64,000 nt of DNA, taken from positions 820,501 through 884,500 of the forward strand of contig NC_014614.1 in the NCBI RefSeq assembly GCF_000196455.1, in the 5' to 3' direction. Position numbers and translations under genes: made by a program. Below the pieces are notes generated by a model. The model was not told the DNA's origin. It was given only the letters and a program-made list of their open reading frames with translations, and did no database searches. This document shows positions 27,177 through 37,088 of this stretch, in pieces. The number at the start of each line of letters is the position of its first letter. Position 1 is the stretch's first letter. Source of the DNA: Acetoanaerobium sticklandii (lineage in GTDB: Bacteria; Bacillota; Clostridia; Peptostreptococcales; Filifactoraceae).

Positions 27177-28463
27177 ATGAGCAAAGATAGTAAAAGAACT
27201 ATAAGAAGATTAATGCCAGATGATATGGATACCTATGTGGATATCTATCTCAATGCATATCCAGCAGGCAAGGATATTTCAAAGGAGTGTTACGAAAAAT
27301 ATTATAATCGCAATATGCAGTCACTACTAGAATATGAGCATGTGAATTTTTTTGGACTATTTGAAGATGATGAGCTTATATCGATTATGAAATTAATAGA
27401 TTTTGATATTAATCTATTTGGTAAAATGAACAAGGCTACTGGGCTTATGTCTTTAGCAGTTCATCCACTTCATAAGAAAAAAGGCGTAGCTAGAGATATG
27501 GTGAAATTCTTTGAAGACTATACTATAAGCTCTGGTGGACTTTGCTCTATGCTTCTCCCCTTTAGGATAGAATACTATAGAAAAATGGGATATGGCTATG
27601 GAACAAAGCTAGACGAATATAGAATACCTACTTTGCAGCTTTCATCTTGCAAAGATATATCTAATCTAAGGCTGATAAAAAAAGATGAAATTGATAAAGT
27701 GATTTCTTGTTATTCGAACTTTGTAAGTAGCTATCATGGTGCAGTATGTAAATTTGAAGAGGAAATTAGAGAAATAAATGAAGACGATGAAACTAGAAGA
27801 ATAGGTTATTTTGAAAATCAGGAATTAGAAGGCTATGCTGCATTTAGCTTTAAAAGAGATAGTGAAGTAAACTATACATTAAATTCGATAGTAGTATCAG
27901 AGCTAGTATATAGTGATGGCGAGGTTCTTAAGAAGTTATTAGCTGGACTTCGCATGCAAGCAGATTTGGCTCAAAATATCGTTATAAGAACTGGAGAAGC
28001 TGATTTTTATCATTTACTAGACTCGCCAGAGGATACCTCAAGCAATTATATTAACTACGGCTTCATCCAAACAAATATATCAGCTATGGGAAATATGTAC
28101 AAAATACCTGATATAAAAAGCTTTGTAGAGAAAACCAGCTATAGAAAATTTCCAGTAGAAAATATAAAAATAGGCTTTACAGTTTATGATGAATTCAAAG
28201 GTGAAAATAATAGCTTTGCTATATTATTTAGTTCAGATGAATCGAATTTATATAGCTCTTGGAGCTTTGAAAGTGAGAATATTAATTCTGATTTAGAAAT
28301 AAAAATTAAGCTATCAGACTTATCTGCATTATTTATGGGAAGCGCTGATTTTGCTTCTATGGTAAGGCTTGGAATAGTAAGCATAAGTGATAAAAACCTC
28401 ACAGAAAAAGTAGATAGATTATTTCATTTGAATCAAAGACCATTTACAAACACTGACTATTAA
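27177..28463 (+). CDS. Eis-like GNAT N-acetyltransferase
   Basis: A 428-residue protein of the Eis-type acetyltransferase group, which in known members acetylates amines of aminoglycosides or other polyamines. Residues about 1-150 are a GNAT domain with the acetyl-CoA loop HPLHKKKGVARDMVKF. The middle is a second GNAT-like half and the C-terminal 100 residues match an SCP2-like domain (IKIKLSDLSALFMGSADF). A GGAGG site precedes the ATG. It follows the ywbE-like gene by 17 bp and ends in a strong terminator. The substrate cannot be read from sequence. Confidence 0.8.
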   Translation: MSKDSKRTIRRLMPDDMDTYVDIYLNAYPAGKDISKECYEKYYNRNMQSLLEYEHVNFFGLFEDDELISIMKLIDFDINLFGKMNKATGLMSLAVHPLHKKKGVARDMVKFFEDYTISSGGLCSMLLPFRIEYYRKMGYGYGTKLDEYRIPTLQLSSCKDISNLRLIKKDEIDKVISCYSNFVSSYHGAVCKFEEEIREINEDDETRRIGYFENQELEGYAAFSFKRDSEVNYTLNSIVVSELVYSDGEVLKKLLAGLRMQADLAQNIVIRTGEADFYHLLDSPEDTSSNYINYGFIQTNISAMGNMYKIPDIKSFVEKTSYRKFPVENIKIGFTVYDEFKGENNSFAILFSSDESNLYSSWSFESENINSDLEIKIKLSDLSALFMGSADFASMVRLGIVSISDKNLTEKVDRLFHLNQRPFTNTDY

Positions 28464-28469
28464 TATTAG

Positions 28470-28498
28470 AAAAAGAGTTACTTAAGTAACTCTTTTTT
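28470..28498 (+). terminator. Intrinsic terminator after the Eis-like gene
   Basis: A perfect AAAAGAGTTACTT/AAGTAACTCTTTT hairpin with no loop spacer, followed by a T run, seven bases after the stop codon. Confidence 0.85.
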
Positions 28499-28636
28499 GT
28501 TTACATATTCTGTATAATTAAATCACAGTGACAATTTTGCTGATATGTATAAAAAAAGACTAAATATTTAAAAAATACTCAGTAACATTTTTGCTTTTTT
28601 ATATTTATTATAAACCTGAGGGAGGTAGTAAGGCTA

Positions 28637-29899
28637 ATGAAGAAAAAGATTATATTTTTTATAGTAATTCTTATATCAATCTTAATAATTATAATGATAA
28701 AAAATAATCAAAGTCTAAAAAAAGAGACTAGCAATTCCTTAGATTTAGGAGTTCCTATTCAAGTAGAAAATGTAGAGTTTGGGAATCTTACAAAATCTAT
28801 ACACTATACTGGCTTGATGGAATCTAAAAGTACAGTAAACATATCTTCAAAAATTACTGCAGAAATAAAAGATATATATGTAAATGAAGGAGACAGGGTA
28901 GAACAAGGAACTTTAATGGCAAAATTAGACGATAGTAAGCTTATAGCAAACAAAAAAACTTTAGAAAGCAAACTTAAAACCTTACAAATAAATTCAAGCT
29001 ATCTTAGCCAAGAAGTTTCTGATTACTATACATCTAGTTCAGCAATATATAGCCTTGAAAAACTTGAATCAGAGATAACTTATCTAAATGATCAAAAAAT
29101 GAAAATGAAAGCTTTGCTTGATGCAGGCGCAATTCCCAAAAATACTTATGATGAATTAGAGCAGAAGTCGCTTTCTATGGATATACAAAAAAATGAATTA
29201 AAATCTACAATAGATAATAATTATGAATCATTAGAAAATCAAAAAAATATGCTAAATAGTCAAATAGAAGAATTAAAAACTATGATAGATGAAATAGACA
29301 TGACAATTAAAGATACTGAAATTAGAGCACCTTTGTCAGGGAATATTCGAGTTATAAATTATGAAAAGGGTGATTTAGCTATTGGAACAAAGCCATTTGT
29401 TACAATAGATGATAGAAATGAAATGAAAGTATTAGTTTCAGTTTCTGAAAAAGATTTATCTAATATTAAAGAAAATGGGAAAGTAAAGCTAGGGATTATT
29501 GGCAGGGGCTTGAATCTAGATGCTCAAATAACAAAGATTTCTTCATATATGAATAGTAAAACTAAAATGACAGATGTGGAAATTAATATTAATCAAGAAG
29601 AAATACTCGATGAACTTATTATAGGAAGTACAGTAGATGTGGAATTTGTAATAGAAGAAAGCGAAAATAGCCCTCTAATAAGCAAAGAAAGTTTAGTAAA
29701 ACAAACAGATGCAACTTATGTCTATACAGTCAAAGACGGACTTGTTACAAAGAAACAAGTAGAAATAGGCATTGAAGTCAAAGATAAGGTTGCTATACTA
29801 AATGGAATTGAAACGGGAGAAAAAATTGCAATAAAAAATCTTAAAAATTTATATGATGGAGCCAAAGTATATATATACCAGGGAGAGGATAAAGAATGA
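28637..29899 (+). CDS. RND efflux periplasmic adaptor (HlyD/MFP family)
   Basis: A 420-residue membrane-fusion protein: an N-terminal membrane anchor (residues 3-22), a lipoyl-like half (YVNEGDRVEQGTLMAKLDD), a long coiled coil near residues 100-220, the other lipoyl half (APLSGNIRVINYEKG) and beta-barrel domains. It links the inner-membrane RND pump to outside space; in a Gram-positive cell it would sit on the outer face of the membrane. GGGAGG precedes the ATG. The stop overlaps the RND gene start by 4 bp, so the two are translated together. Confidence 0.9.
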   Translation: MKKKIIFFIVILISILIIIMIKNNQSLKKETSNSLDLGVPIQVENVEFGNLTKSIHYTGLMESKSTVNISSKITAEIKDIYVNEGDRVEQGTLMAKLDDSKLIANKKTLESKLKTLQINSSYLSQEVSDYYTSSSAIYSLEKLESEITYLNDQKMKMKALLDAGAIPKNTYDELEQKSLSMDIQKNELKSTIDNNYESLENQKNMLNSQIEELKTMIDEIDMTIKDTEIRAPLSGNIRVINYEKGDLAIGTKPFVTIDDRNEMKVLVSVSEKDLSNIKENGKVKLGIIGRGLNLDAQITKISSYMNSKTKMTDVEININQEEILDELIIGSTVDVEFVIEESENSPLISKESLVKQTDATYVYTVKDGLVTKKQVEIGIEVKDKVAILNGIETGEKIAIKNLKNLYDGAKVYIYQGEDKE

Positions 29900-32800
29900 A
29901 AATAGGACAAATTTCTATCAAATATAAATACTTTATTTTATCTTTGACCATTGCCATTTTATTATTTGGAACATATTCGAAAATGACTTTAAAATCTCAA
30001 ATGTCTCCTGATACAAACTCTCCATCGGTTACTGTTCTTGCTCAATATCCAGGAGCTTCAGCGCAAGACGTTATAAATGATGTAATAGAACCCATTGAAA
30101 ATGTTTTTGGAAGTTTAGATGGAATAAAAAATATTAAATCTATTGGCCAGGACAATGTAGCAATAATAAAACTAGATTTTAATTATGGTATAAATGTAGA
30201 CCAAGCTGCGATTGATGTTCAAAATTCTCTGAGTCGTATTAAAAGTGAACTTCCAGCAAACTTACCTGAAGCAAAAGTATTGAAATTTAGCACTTCTGAT
30301 AAACCAGTTGCAACAATAAGTCTAAGTAGTGATTCAGTAGACTTAAGAGAAATAAGACAAATTGCTGAAGAAAAAATTGCTTTTGATCTTCAGTTAATAG
30401 ATGGAGTAGCTTCAGTTAGTTATTTTGGAGGAAATGAAACTCAAGTTGAAATTCAATTAGACCGTAGTCGTATGAATGCCCACGGAATTACAATAAATCA
30501 AATTAATAGCTCTCTATTAATGAATAACATAAAGGCTCCAGGGGGCAAGATTACAGATGATGGCAAAGAAGTTTTGGTTAGAATAGAAGATGAATTTAAA
30601 AACTTGGAAGATATAAAGAATTTAGGCATTAAGACAATAGACGGTAATAAAGTATACTTAAGCGATTTAGGAGAAGTGTACTTTAATACAGGAGATAAAG
30701 AAAGCGCATATGTATATAATGGTTCAGATGGAATCGCATTGATGATAACTAAAAAAAGTGATGCAAATACTATAGATGTCATAGATAACTTAAAAGAAAA
30801 TATTACTGATTTAGAAAAGAAATATCCCTTTATAAATTTCGAAATCGCTCAAGATGATTCTATTTTTACTAATCAAATGATTAATAATATGACAATTAGT
30901 GTTTTGACAGCTCTTCTTTTCACTATGTTGATAATTGTTTTGTTTATAAAAAACATTAATCAATCTCTAGTTATTAGTGCATCCATGCCACTAGTATTTA
31001 TGTCTACCCTAGGTCTAATGAAATTATCTGGCATGAAACTCGATATGGTAACGCTATCAGCTTTAATCCTTAGTATAGGATTTGTTGTAGATGGAGCCAT
31101 AGTAGTTGTAGAAAATATAATGACACACTACAATAAAAGTAAAAATATTATTCAAGCAGCTATTGATGGAACAAATGAAATTGCCATGCCGAGTATTGCA
31201 GGTGCTACAACTACATTAATAGTGCTAATTCCACTTTTGTTTATTAAAGGATTTGTAGGAGAGATGTTTAGACCATTAGCAATGACGGTAATATTTGCTA
31301 TTACTTCATCAATCGTAATTGCACTTATTGTTATACCCCTATTTACTGTTATGTTCCATAAATTTTCCTTTAAAAAAATTGAAAAAGCAATAGGCTATAT
31401 TTCAGAACCATTTAACAAAATGATGGATAAAATTTTGGAAATATACATTATTCTTTTGAAAAAATCTTTAAGCAATAAATTGAAAATGCTTTTAATTATT
31501 GTTGTTCTAATGGGATTAAGTGGAAGCTTTATTGCAAGTAATGGTATAGAAATGTTGCCTAAGTTTGACGGAGGAACCACTTTTTTATCAATAGAGCTTG
31601 AGCCAGGAACAAAAGTAGAAGAAACACTGACAGTCGTAGATGATATAGAATCTTTTTTAGAATTAGAAAAAAATATTGAAAGTTACGATGTTCAAGTTGG
31701 ATATGAAAAAAATAGTGCCATGATTGGAGACTTTGGCATTATGGGAACCAATCAAGCTCTATTTACAATTAATTTGCTCCCAAGAACAGATAGAAAAGAA
31801 ACTATATGGTCGTTCCAAGAAAGGCTACGTTTTGAGTTGAAAAAAATTCCAGACATTGAAAGATTCGTAGTAAAAGAAAAAGGGGGTACTGCAACAAGTA
31901 GTTCTACTGCACCATTGGATATAAGAATATCTGGAGATGATGAAGAAGTCATCTATAAATTAGCTAGTAATTTTGAAGAAGAAGTAAAGAAAATTCAAGG
32001 AACAACTAATATATATAAAAGTGTAAACATGGATAATGATCAAATACTCATAAAAACAAATGAAGAGGAACTTAGAAGGCTAGGATTAAGTACAGCTGAA
32101 GTATCCAAACAGATTTATATAGCTCTAGAAGGTATTAATAGTACAACCATAAACACAGTAGATGCAAACAATATCGATGTAAAATTAATTTTTAAAGAGC
32201 AATATAGAAATGACATGGATGCTTTAAAAGATATTAATATTACATCACCTATAGGGGCAATAGTTCCACTAAGAGAGATAGCTGAATTTGAAAGTGGAAA
32301 AAGATCTAATATGATAACAAAAGAAAATTTAGAAAATACAATTGATATTTATGGATATATAGACAGCAGAGCTTATAGTCATGTTACATCTGATATTCAA
32401 AAACTTATTGATAAGTACCCAGTTCCTACTGACTATTCTATTAAGCTCAGCGGAGAAAGCTCAGATATGGGAGAGTCGATGAAAGATATGCTTTTTCTTC
32501 TAATATTAGCTATTATCTTTGTTTACTTGATACTGGTTCCTCAGTTTAAATCATTCATACATCCAATTACTATAATGGCATCAATACCTTTAGTCATTAT
32601 AGGGATTGCTCCAGCTTTAGGATTGACAAATAAATATGTATCAATGCCTGTATTGTTAGGATTTATACTTCTTGCAGGAACAGTTGTAAATAATGCTATT
32701 TTAGTTATAGATCAAACTATACTAGCTAAAAAAACAGGATTATCAACTAATGAAGCCTTAATTTCCGCAATCACAGTGAGATATAGACCTATTATGATGA

Positions 32801-32985
32801 CAGCATTATCAGATGTTGTTGGAATGCTTCCTTTAGCTATGCAGTTAGCTTTGGGTTCAGAAAGATTTTCTCCATTAGCAGTTACAATAATAGGAGGTAT
32901 CTTGTCAGCTACATTCTTGACATTAATAGTTATTCCTGTACTTTTTGCAGGCTTTGAAGAAATAAAAGAGAAATTTGTTGAATAA
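29896..32985 (+). CDS. RND-family multidrug efflux permease
   Basis: A 1029-residue pump of the hydrophobe/amphiphile efflux type, similar in kind to Bacillus SwrC. There are 12 membrane segments: one at the N-terminus, a large extracytoplasmic loop (QYPGASAQDV, QDNVAIIKLDF), a block near residues 330-480, one near 535, and a second block near 855-1025 after a second large loop. The acidic relay sites lie in the block containing LILSIGFVVDGAIVVVENI. Proton-driven export of drugs or lipopeptides is inferred. No TolC is expected or seen. The gene directly follows its adaptor and has no close regulator. Confidence 0.9.
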   Translation: MKIGQISIKYKYFILSLTIAILLFGTYSKMTLKSQMSPDTNSPSVTVLAQYPGASAQDVINDVIEPIENVFGSLDGIKNIKSIGQDNVAIIKLDFNYGINVDQAAIDVQNSLSRIKSELPANLPEAKVLKFSTSDKPVATISLSSDSVDLREIRQIAEEKIAFDLQLIDGVASVSYFGGNETQVEIQLDRSRMNAHGITINQINSSLLMNNIKAPGGKITDDGKEVLVRIEDEFKNLEDIKNLGIKTIDGNKVYLSDLGEVYFNTGDKESAYVYNGSDGIALMITKKSDANTIDVIDNLKENITDLEKKYPFINFEIAQDDSIFTNQMINNMTISVLTALLFTMLIIVLFIKNINQSLVISASMPLVFMSTLGLMKLSGMKLDMVTLSALILSIGFVVDGAIVVVENIMTHYNKSKNIIQAAIDGTNEIAMPSIAGATTTLIVLIPLLFIKGFVGEMFRPLAMTVIFAITSSIVIALIVIPLFTVMFHKFSFKKIEKAIGYISEPFNKMMDKILEIYIILLKKSLSNKLKMLLIIVVLMGLSGSFIASNGIEMLPKFDGGTTFLSIELEPGTKVEETLTVVDDIESFLELEKNIESYDVQVGYEKNSAMIGDFGIMGTNQALFTINLLPRTDRKETIWSFQERLRFELKKIPDIERFVVKEKGGTATSSSTAPLDIRISGDDEEVIYKLASNFEEEVKKIQGTTNIYKSVNMDNDQILIKTNEEELRRLGLSTAEVSKQIYIALEGINSTTINTVDANNIDVKLIFKEQYRNDMDALKDINITSPIGAIVPLREIAEFESGKRSNMITKENLENTIDIYGYIDSRAYSHVTSDIQKLIDKYPVPTDYSIKLSGESSDMGESMKDMLFLLILAIIFVYLILVPQFKSFIHPITIMASIPLVIIGIAPALGLTNKYVSMPVLLGFILLAGTVVNNAILVIDQTILAKKTGLSTNEALISAITVRYRPIMMTALSDVVGMLPLAMQLALGSERFSPLAVTIIGGILSATFLTLIVIPVLFAGFEEIKEKFVE

Positions 32986-33064
32986 TTAAAATTATATTAA
33001 GTGATTTTGGGTATAATAGTTAAAGGAAAACGGTTGCATAAAAAAAGAAGTTTGGGAGGCATTT

Positions 33065-33820
33065 ATGGTTGAATGCAATAACTATAAACAGCTAGAAGAA
33101 ATAGAAAATCTCCAAAAAACTCTAACTAAATATATGATGTACTATAAATTTGGAATGGAGGAAATAAATACTAAAATCAGTATACTCCAGCAGGAATTTC
33201 AATATGTTCATTCATACAACCCAATAGAGCATGTAAAATCTAGGCTGAAAACTCCTCAAAGCATCATAAACAAGGTGCATAGAAGAGGATATGAATTCAC
33301 TATAGATTCAATTCGAAAAAATGTGCTAGATATAGCTGGAATTAGAATCATCTGCTCATTTACATCAGATATTTACAGTGTATCAAAAATGCTAGTAAAC
33401 CAAAGAGATATAGAGGTAGTGGAATACAAGGACTATATAAAAAATCCAAAGCCAAATGGCTACCAAAGTCTTCATATGATACTAAAAATACCTGTTTTTA
33501 TGTCAGATAGAGTTGAGGAAGCCTTTGTAGAAGTACAAATTCGAACTATAGCTATGGAATTTTGGGCTAGTTTAGAGCATAAAATATACTACAAATACGA
33601 TAAAGAGATACCAGAGAACTTAAAAAATGATTTAAAGGATGCAGCAGATCAGATTTCTCAGCTGGATTATAAAATGGAGCAAATCCATATGCATATGCAA
33701 AAACTTAAATTTGAAAATGACAGCAAAGACCAAAGTTCTGAAATCACTGAAGATGATGAATTCCAAAAATTGACGAATAAATATATCAGTATGCTATTTA
33801 GCAATTCTATAGATAGTTAG
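33065..33820 (+). CDS. Small alarmone synthetase, RelQ/YjbM-like
   Basis: A 251-residue GTP pyrophosphokinase lacking the HD hydrolase and regulatory domains of long RelA/SpoT proteins. The synthetase core is RGYEFTIDSIRKNVLDIAG (substrate strand), KNPKPNGYQSLHM and VEVQIRTIAMEFW, the motifs that bind ATP and GDP/GTP. The C-terminal helix (LKDAADQISQLDYKMEQIH) matches the RelQ tetramer helix. It makes (p)ppGpp in the cytosol. GGGAGG precedes the ATG and a TATAAT lies near 33011. It is read alone between the RND gene and deoD. Confidence 0.9.
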   Translation: MVECNNYKQLEEIENLQKTLTKYMMYYKFGMEEINTKISILQQEFQYVHSYNPIEHVKSRLKTPQSIINKVHRRGYEFTIDSIRKNVLDIAGIRIICSFTSDIYSVSKMLVNQRDIEVVEYKDYIKNPKPNGYQSLHMILKIPVFMSDRVEEAFVEVQIRTIAMEFWASLEHKIYYKYDKEIPENLKNDLKDAADQISQLDYKMEQIHMHMQKLKFENDSKDQSSEITEDDEFQKLTNKYISMLFSNSIDS

Positions 33821-33895
33821 ATTAATTTAGATAAATTTATTTGTTTTTGGTATAATATATTTTGCAATTAGAAATTTATTAGGAGGAAACAAAAA

Positions 33896-34609
33896 ATGAT
33901 ACCAACACCACATATTGAAGCTAAAAGCAAAGAGGAAATAGCGAAAACCGTTCTTATGCCAGGAGACCCTTTAAGAGCGAAATTTATTGCAGATACATTT
34001 TTAGAAGATGTAGTTCAGTTCAATGGAGTAAGAAATGTTCTAGGATATACTGGAACTTACAAAGGAAGAAAAATATCAGTAATGGCAAGTGGAATGGGTA
34101 TGCCTAGCATAGGAATCTATTCGTATGAGCTATATAAATTTTATGAGGTTGAAAATATAATCAGAATAGGCTCTTGCGGAGGATATACAGCAGATGTAAA
34201 TCTATATGATGTTATCCTAGCAAAAGATGCATGGAGTGAGTCAAGCTATGCAAAGGTTCAAGGCGGATACACAAAGGATGTAATAGAAGGAAGCAAGGAA
34301 CTTAACGATAAGCTAATAACCTATGCTGATGAACTTGGAATTCCTATGCACGTAGAAAGAATACATTCATCTGATGTTTTCTATAGAGAAACTTCTGATG
34401 AATATAAAGAAATCTATTCAAAGCATGGATGCGTGGCTGTAGAGATGGAGGCTTTTGCACTTTTCCATAATGCAAAGGTTCTTGGAAAAAATGCAGCTTG
34501 CCTTCTTACAGTGTCTGATAACCTAGCAACTCATGAAGCTACAACATCTGAGGAAAGACAAAATGCATTTACCAACATGATGAAAATAGCGCTGGAACTT
34601 GCTGAGTAA
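33896..34609 (+). CDS. deoD: Purine nucleoside phosphorylase DeoD
   Basis: Hexameric purine nucleoside phosphorylase, 237 residues, cleaving purine (deoxy)nucleosides with phosphate into base and pentose 1-phosphate. MPGDPLRAKFIAD is the phosphate site, GMGMPSIGIYSYEL and RIGSCGGY the core strands, and VEMEAFALF with LTVSDNLATHE the base-binding end, all standard for DeoD. AGGAGG precedes the ATG, and a TATAAT near 33852 may be the -10. Its 3' end overlaps the UvrC-like gene by 11 bp. Confidence 0.95.
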   Translation: MIPTPHIEAKSKEEIAKTVLMPGDPLRAKFIADTFLEDVVQFNGVRNVLGYTGTYKGRKISVMASGMGMPSIGIYSYELYKFYEVENIIRIGSCGGYTADVNLYDVILAKDAWSESSYAKVQGGYTKDVIEGSKELNDKLITYADELGIPMHVERIHSSDVFYRETSDEYKEIYSKHGCVAVEMEAFALFHNAKVLGKNAACLLTVSDNLATHEATTSEERQNAFTNMMKIALELAE

Positions 34610-35558
34610 TAAGCTGAAAAATCTACCCCAAAGTCCAGGCGTATACTTGATGAAGGACAAAAATGATGGGGTAGTGTATATTGGAAAAAGTAAAAACCTA
34701 AAAGCTAGAGTAAAAAGCTATTTTACTAAAGGTGAAAAGTCAGAGAAAATAATTAGAATGGTGCATAATCTAAAGGATGTAGACTGGATAATTACGGATA
34801 CTCATATGGAAGCTCAGATACTTGAATGTGCTTTGATTAAAAAGCTAAAGCCGATATATAACGTTCAGTTTAAAAATCACCAGAACTATTTCTACTTAAA
34901 TGTAGGAACTGACAGTAGAAAAAAGCCATTGCTAATATACTCTGAAAAACAACCCTTTGACAGCTATGGACCATATAGAGGTCGCTCATTTGTAAATCAA
35001 CTATTAAAACAGCTTGAAAACATTTATCCTATAACAAAGGCTAGTGATAGCTATATATTTGGTTACAGTGTATTTCCTATAAAAATGAATGATACGGAAT
35101 TTCTAGAAAATAGAGTATCTTTAATTGAAATTTTAGGAAATGAAAAAGCTAATTCAAATTTTATCTCTGTAGCTAGGCAAAAAATGATAGAGGCAAGTAA
35201 AAATCATCGTTTTGAAACAGCAAAAGAATTTAGGGATATAATAAGTGGCTTAGAATATATATATAATAATAATCTAAAGTCTAATTATAGAGCTATGAAA
35301 AAAGCTGTAGTAGTAGGAGAAGAAATAGATAGAGGAATAAAATTATTCTACATTGTGTCAGGTCTTATTATTCTAAAAAGAACTTATGAGGATTTGACTG
35401 ATGAAGATATAATAAAATTTAAAGCTGAGGGCAAAGCTTTAGCTAAAATAAGAGCAAGCTTTACAGATGAAAAAAGAAGTTTGGATTTCAGAAAAATAGT
35501 AAGCCTAGAGCTTCAAGACCTAGCTTCAAAAGGAACAGCTTTTTTAGAATATGAATAA
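34599..35558 (+). CDS. GIY-YIG protein, UvrC-like N-terminal half with UVR motif
   Basis: A 319-residue protein like the first half of UvrC. Residues 10-95 are a GIY-YIG nuclease domain (PGVYLMKDKNDGVVYIGKSKNLKARV, split here by no gap), and QKMIEASKNHRFETAKEFRD near residue 195 is a UvrB-binding UVR motif. The RNase H-like nuclease and HhH of UvrC are missing, similar to Cho but with a different C-terminal domain. It starts with TTG at 34599, inside the last codons of deoD, with only weak ribosome site, so translation is probably coupled. It may be a second incision factor in nucleotide excision repair; this is an inference. Confidence 0.8.
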   Translation: MLSNKLKNLPQSPGVYLMKDKNDGVVYIGKSKNLKARVKSYFTKGEKSEKIIRMVHNLKDVDWIITDTHMEAQILECALIKKLKPIYNVQFKNHQNYFYLNVGTDSRKKPLLIYSEKQPFDSYGPYRGRSFVNQLLKQLENIYPITKASDSYIFGYSVFPIKMNDTEFLENRVSLIEILGNEKANSNFISVARQKMIEASKNHRFETAKEFRDIISGLEYIYNNNLKSNYRAMKKAVVVGEEIDRGIKLFYIVSGLIILKRTYEDLTDEDIIKFKAEGKALAKIRASFTDEKRSLDFRKIVSLELQDLASKGTAFLEYE

Positions 35559-35572
35559 ATCAATATTGAAAT

Positions 35573-35620
35573 AAAAAAACAGGTTTAGCTTAAACTGAGT
35601 TTATGCTAGCCTGTTTTTTA
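35573..35620 (+). terminator. Terminator after the GIY-YIG gene
   Basis: AAAAAACAGG and CCTGTTTTTT arms with partly paired TAGC/GCTA interior, then a T run. The same ACAGGTTTAGCTTAA core appears in the terminator at 39350. Confidence 0.75.
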
Positions 35621-35743
35621 TTGCGAATAGTACAAGAAGGTTTACATTGTTCCGATATAGGAACAATATGGACATTTTTAAGTTAATAATTGACCTGTTT
35701 TTAAATGTACGCTATTATGTACATAAGAAAAGGAGGTGTTGAT

Positions 35744-35992
35744 GTGATTAATACGAATGTCACTAATTTTAGAAAAAATTTATTCAATATCCTAGAACAG
35801 ACCATAAAATATAATGAACCAGTAAATATAAGTACAAAAGATGGAAATGCAGTTATAATAAGTGAAGAAGACTATAATGGTTTGATGGAGACTTTGTATC
35901 TTTGTTCAATTCCAAATATGAGAGAAAAAATCATGAGCAGTATAAATACCTCTGTAGATGAATGTGTAGCAGAAGACGAGGTCGATTGGTAA
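35744..35992 (+). CDS. Phd/YefM-family antitoxin
   Basis: An 82-residue antitoxin of type II toxin-antitoxin modules. NVTNFRKNLFNILEQTIKYNEPVNIS is the DNA-binding Phd/YefM N-terminal fold, followed by VIISEEDYNGLMETLYL. The acidic end (DECVAEDEVDW) is the toxin-wrapping part. It starts with GTG at 35744; AGGAGG lies at 35731-35736. Its stop overlaps the toxin start by one base (TAATG), the classical coupled arrangement. Confidence 0.85.
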   Translation: MINTNVTNFRKNLFNILEQTIKYNEPVNISTKDGNAVIISEEDYNGLMETLYLCSIPNMREKIMSSINTSVDECVAEDEVDW

Positions 35993-36255
35993 TGTATAAA
36001 ATTGTTTATGACAAAATGGCACTAAAGGATATTCCAAAGTTAAAATCAACCAATCTTGACAAAAAAACTAAATCATTAATTGATATATTAAGACTTAATC
36101 CTTATCAATCTCCACCACCATATGAAAAATTAGTTGGTGACCTTGAGGGAGCATACTCGAGAAGAATTAATATACAGCATAGACTTGTGTACCAAATTTT
36201 AGAGGATATAAAAACAATTAAAATAATCAGCATGTGGTCTCATTATGAATTCTAA
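35992..36255 (+). CDS. YoeB/Txe-family mRNA-interferase toxin
   Basis: An 87-residue RelE-superfamily toxin, ribosome-dependent mRNA endonuclease. MYKIVYDKMALKDIPKLKS and the C-terminal RRINIQHRLVYQI then ISMWSHYEF match YoeB, including the basic residues, the terminal His and the final aromatic-acid-Phe end. The ATG at 35992 overlaps the antitoxin stop codon. It is controlled with the antitoxin and followed by its own terminator. The pair lies about 7 kb from the defense-like region. Confidence 0.85.
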   Translation: MYKIVYDKMALKDIPKLKSTNLDKKTKSLIDILRLNPYQSPPPYEKLVGDLEGAYSRRINIQHRLVYQILEDIKTIKIISMWSHYEF

Positions 36256-36259
36256 TTTA

Positions 36260-36302
36260 AAAAGGAGTTATCAGAAAGTAAATTTCTAGATAACTCCTTT
36301 TA
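36260..36302 (+). terminator. Terminator after the toxin gene
   Basis: AAAAGGAGTTATC and GATAACTCCTTTT arms form a 13-bp stem ending in a T run, between the toxin and the convergent SIMPL gene. Confidence 0.85.
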
Positions 36303-36353
36303 TCAATTTTATGATAATATAAAAAAATACGATTTATAATTATTTGTTGTTTT

Positions 36354-37088
36354 TTACTTGATTTCAAAGGTACAAGTAATTACAGCAGTAATCTCTTTGT
36401 CTATAGATGAAGTATCATTAATGCCATAATCAGAGATTTCATTTGAATACGGTGGAGTTATCTGAAATACTCCAACAGAGGCACTCTTAAGCTGCCCTGC
36501 TGATTTTCCTGATGATTTTAGCATAGCGTCTGCTCTAGCTTTTGCATCTAGAGTAGCCATCTCTATCATGTGAATTTTTTTATCGGCTAGCTTGGTATAG
36601 AAATACTGTGGTGGATAGGATTCAAAGGTTATTCCTTGATTTATCAGTTCAGTAGAAATTCTAGATATTTCTGCAATTTTATCCACATCATCAGAGCGGA
36701 TTTCCACAGTTTGGGATAATCTGTAGCTTTCTATTGAGTTTGAATACATACCATTTTGCAAGATAGCATTTATTGGCATGGTACTTACGCTTGAAAATAT
36801 TAAGTCTTTTTCAGAAAATCCTTTTGAAATAAGAAAATCCTTAACTTGCTGGGCTGTAGATTCCAAATCCTGATACGCAGTTTGTAATTCTACATTGTTT
36901 GAACTAAATGATCCAGACCAAACAGCATAATCTGATTTAATCTCTTCCTTTGCGGAGCCTTTAAGTGAAATTTCATTTCCAGATGATCTGATGCTCTTTA
37001 TTCCTTGTGTTAACACAAAAGCTGATGCAAATAAGGATATTCCTAAAATAATTGATACGATAATCCATGCAGAATTTTTTTGCTCCAT
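36354..37088 (-). CDS. SIMPL-domain (DUF541) protein, membrane anchored
   Basis: A 244-residue protein with one N-terminal hydrophobic segment (residues 8-28) and an extracytoplasmic SIMPL/DUF541 domain: SLKGSAKEEIKSDYAVWSGS and QLKSASVGVFQITP are typical strands, with TLDAKARADAMLKSSGK between them. Family members form ring-like assemblies and are linked to stress tolerance, without a settled activity. AGGAAG precedes the ATG. It is read alone, convergent with the toxin and divergent from the HD-GYP gene. Confidence 0.85.
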   Translation of the reverse strand: MEQKNSAWIIVSIILGISLFASAFVLTQGIKSIRSSGNEISLKGSAKEEIKSDYAVWSGSFSSNNVELQTAYQDLESTAQQVKDFLISKGFSEKDLIFSSVSTMPINAILQNGMYSNSIESYRLSQTVEIRSDDVDKIAEISRISTELINQGITFESYPPQYFYTKLADKKIHMIEMATLDAKARADAMLKSSGKSAGQLKSASVGVFQITPPYSNEISDYGINDTSSIDKEITAVITCTFEIK

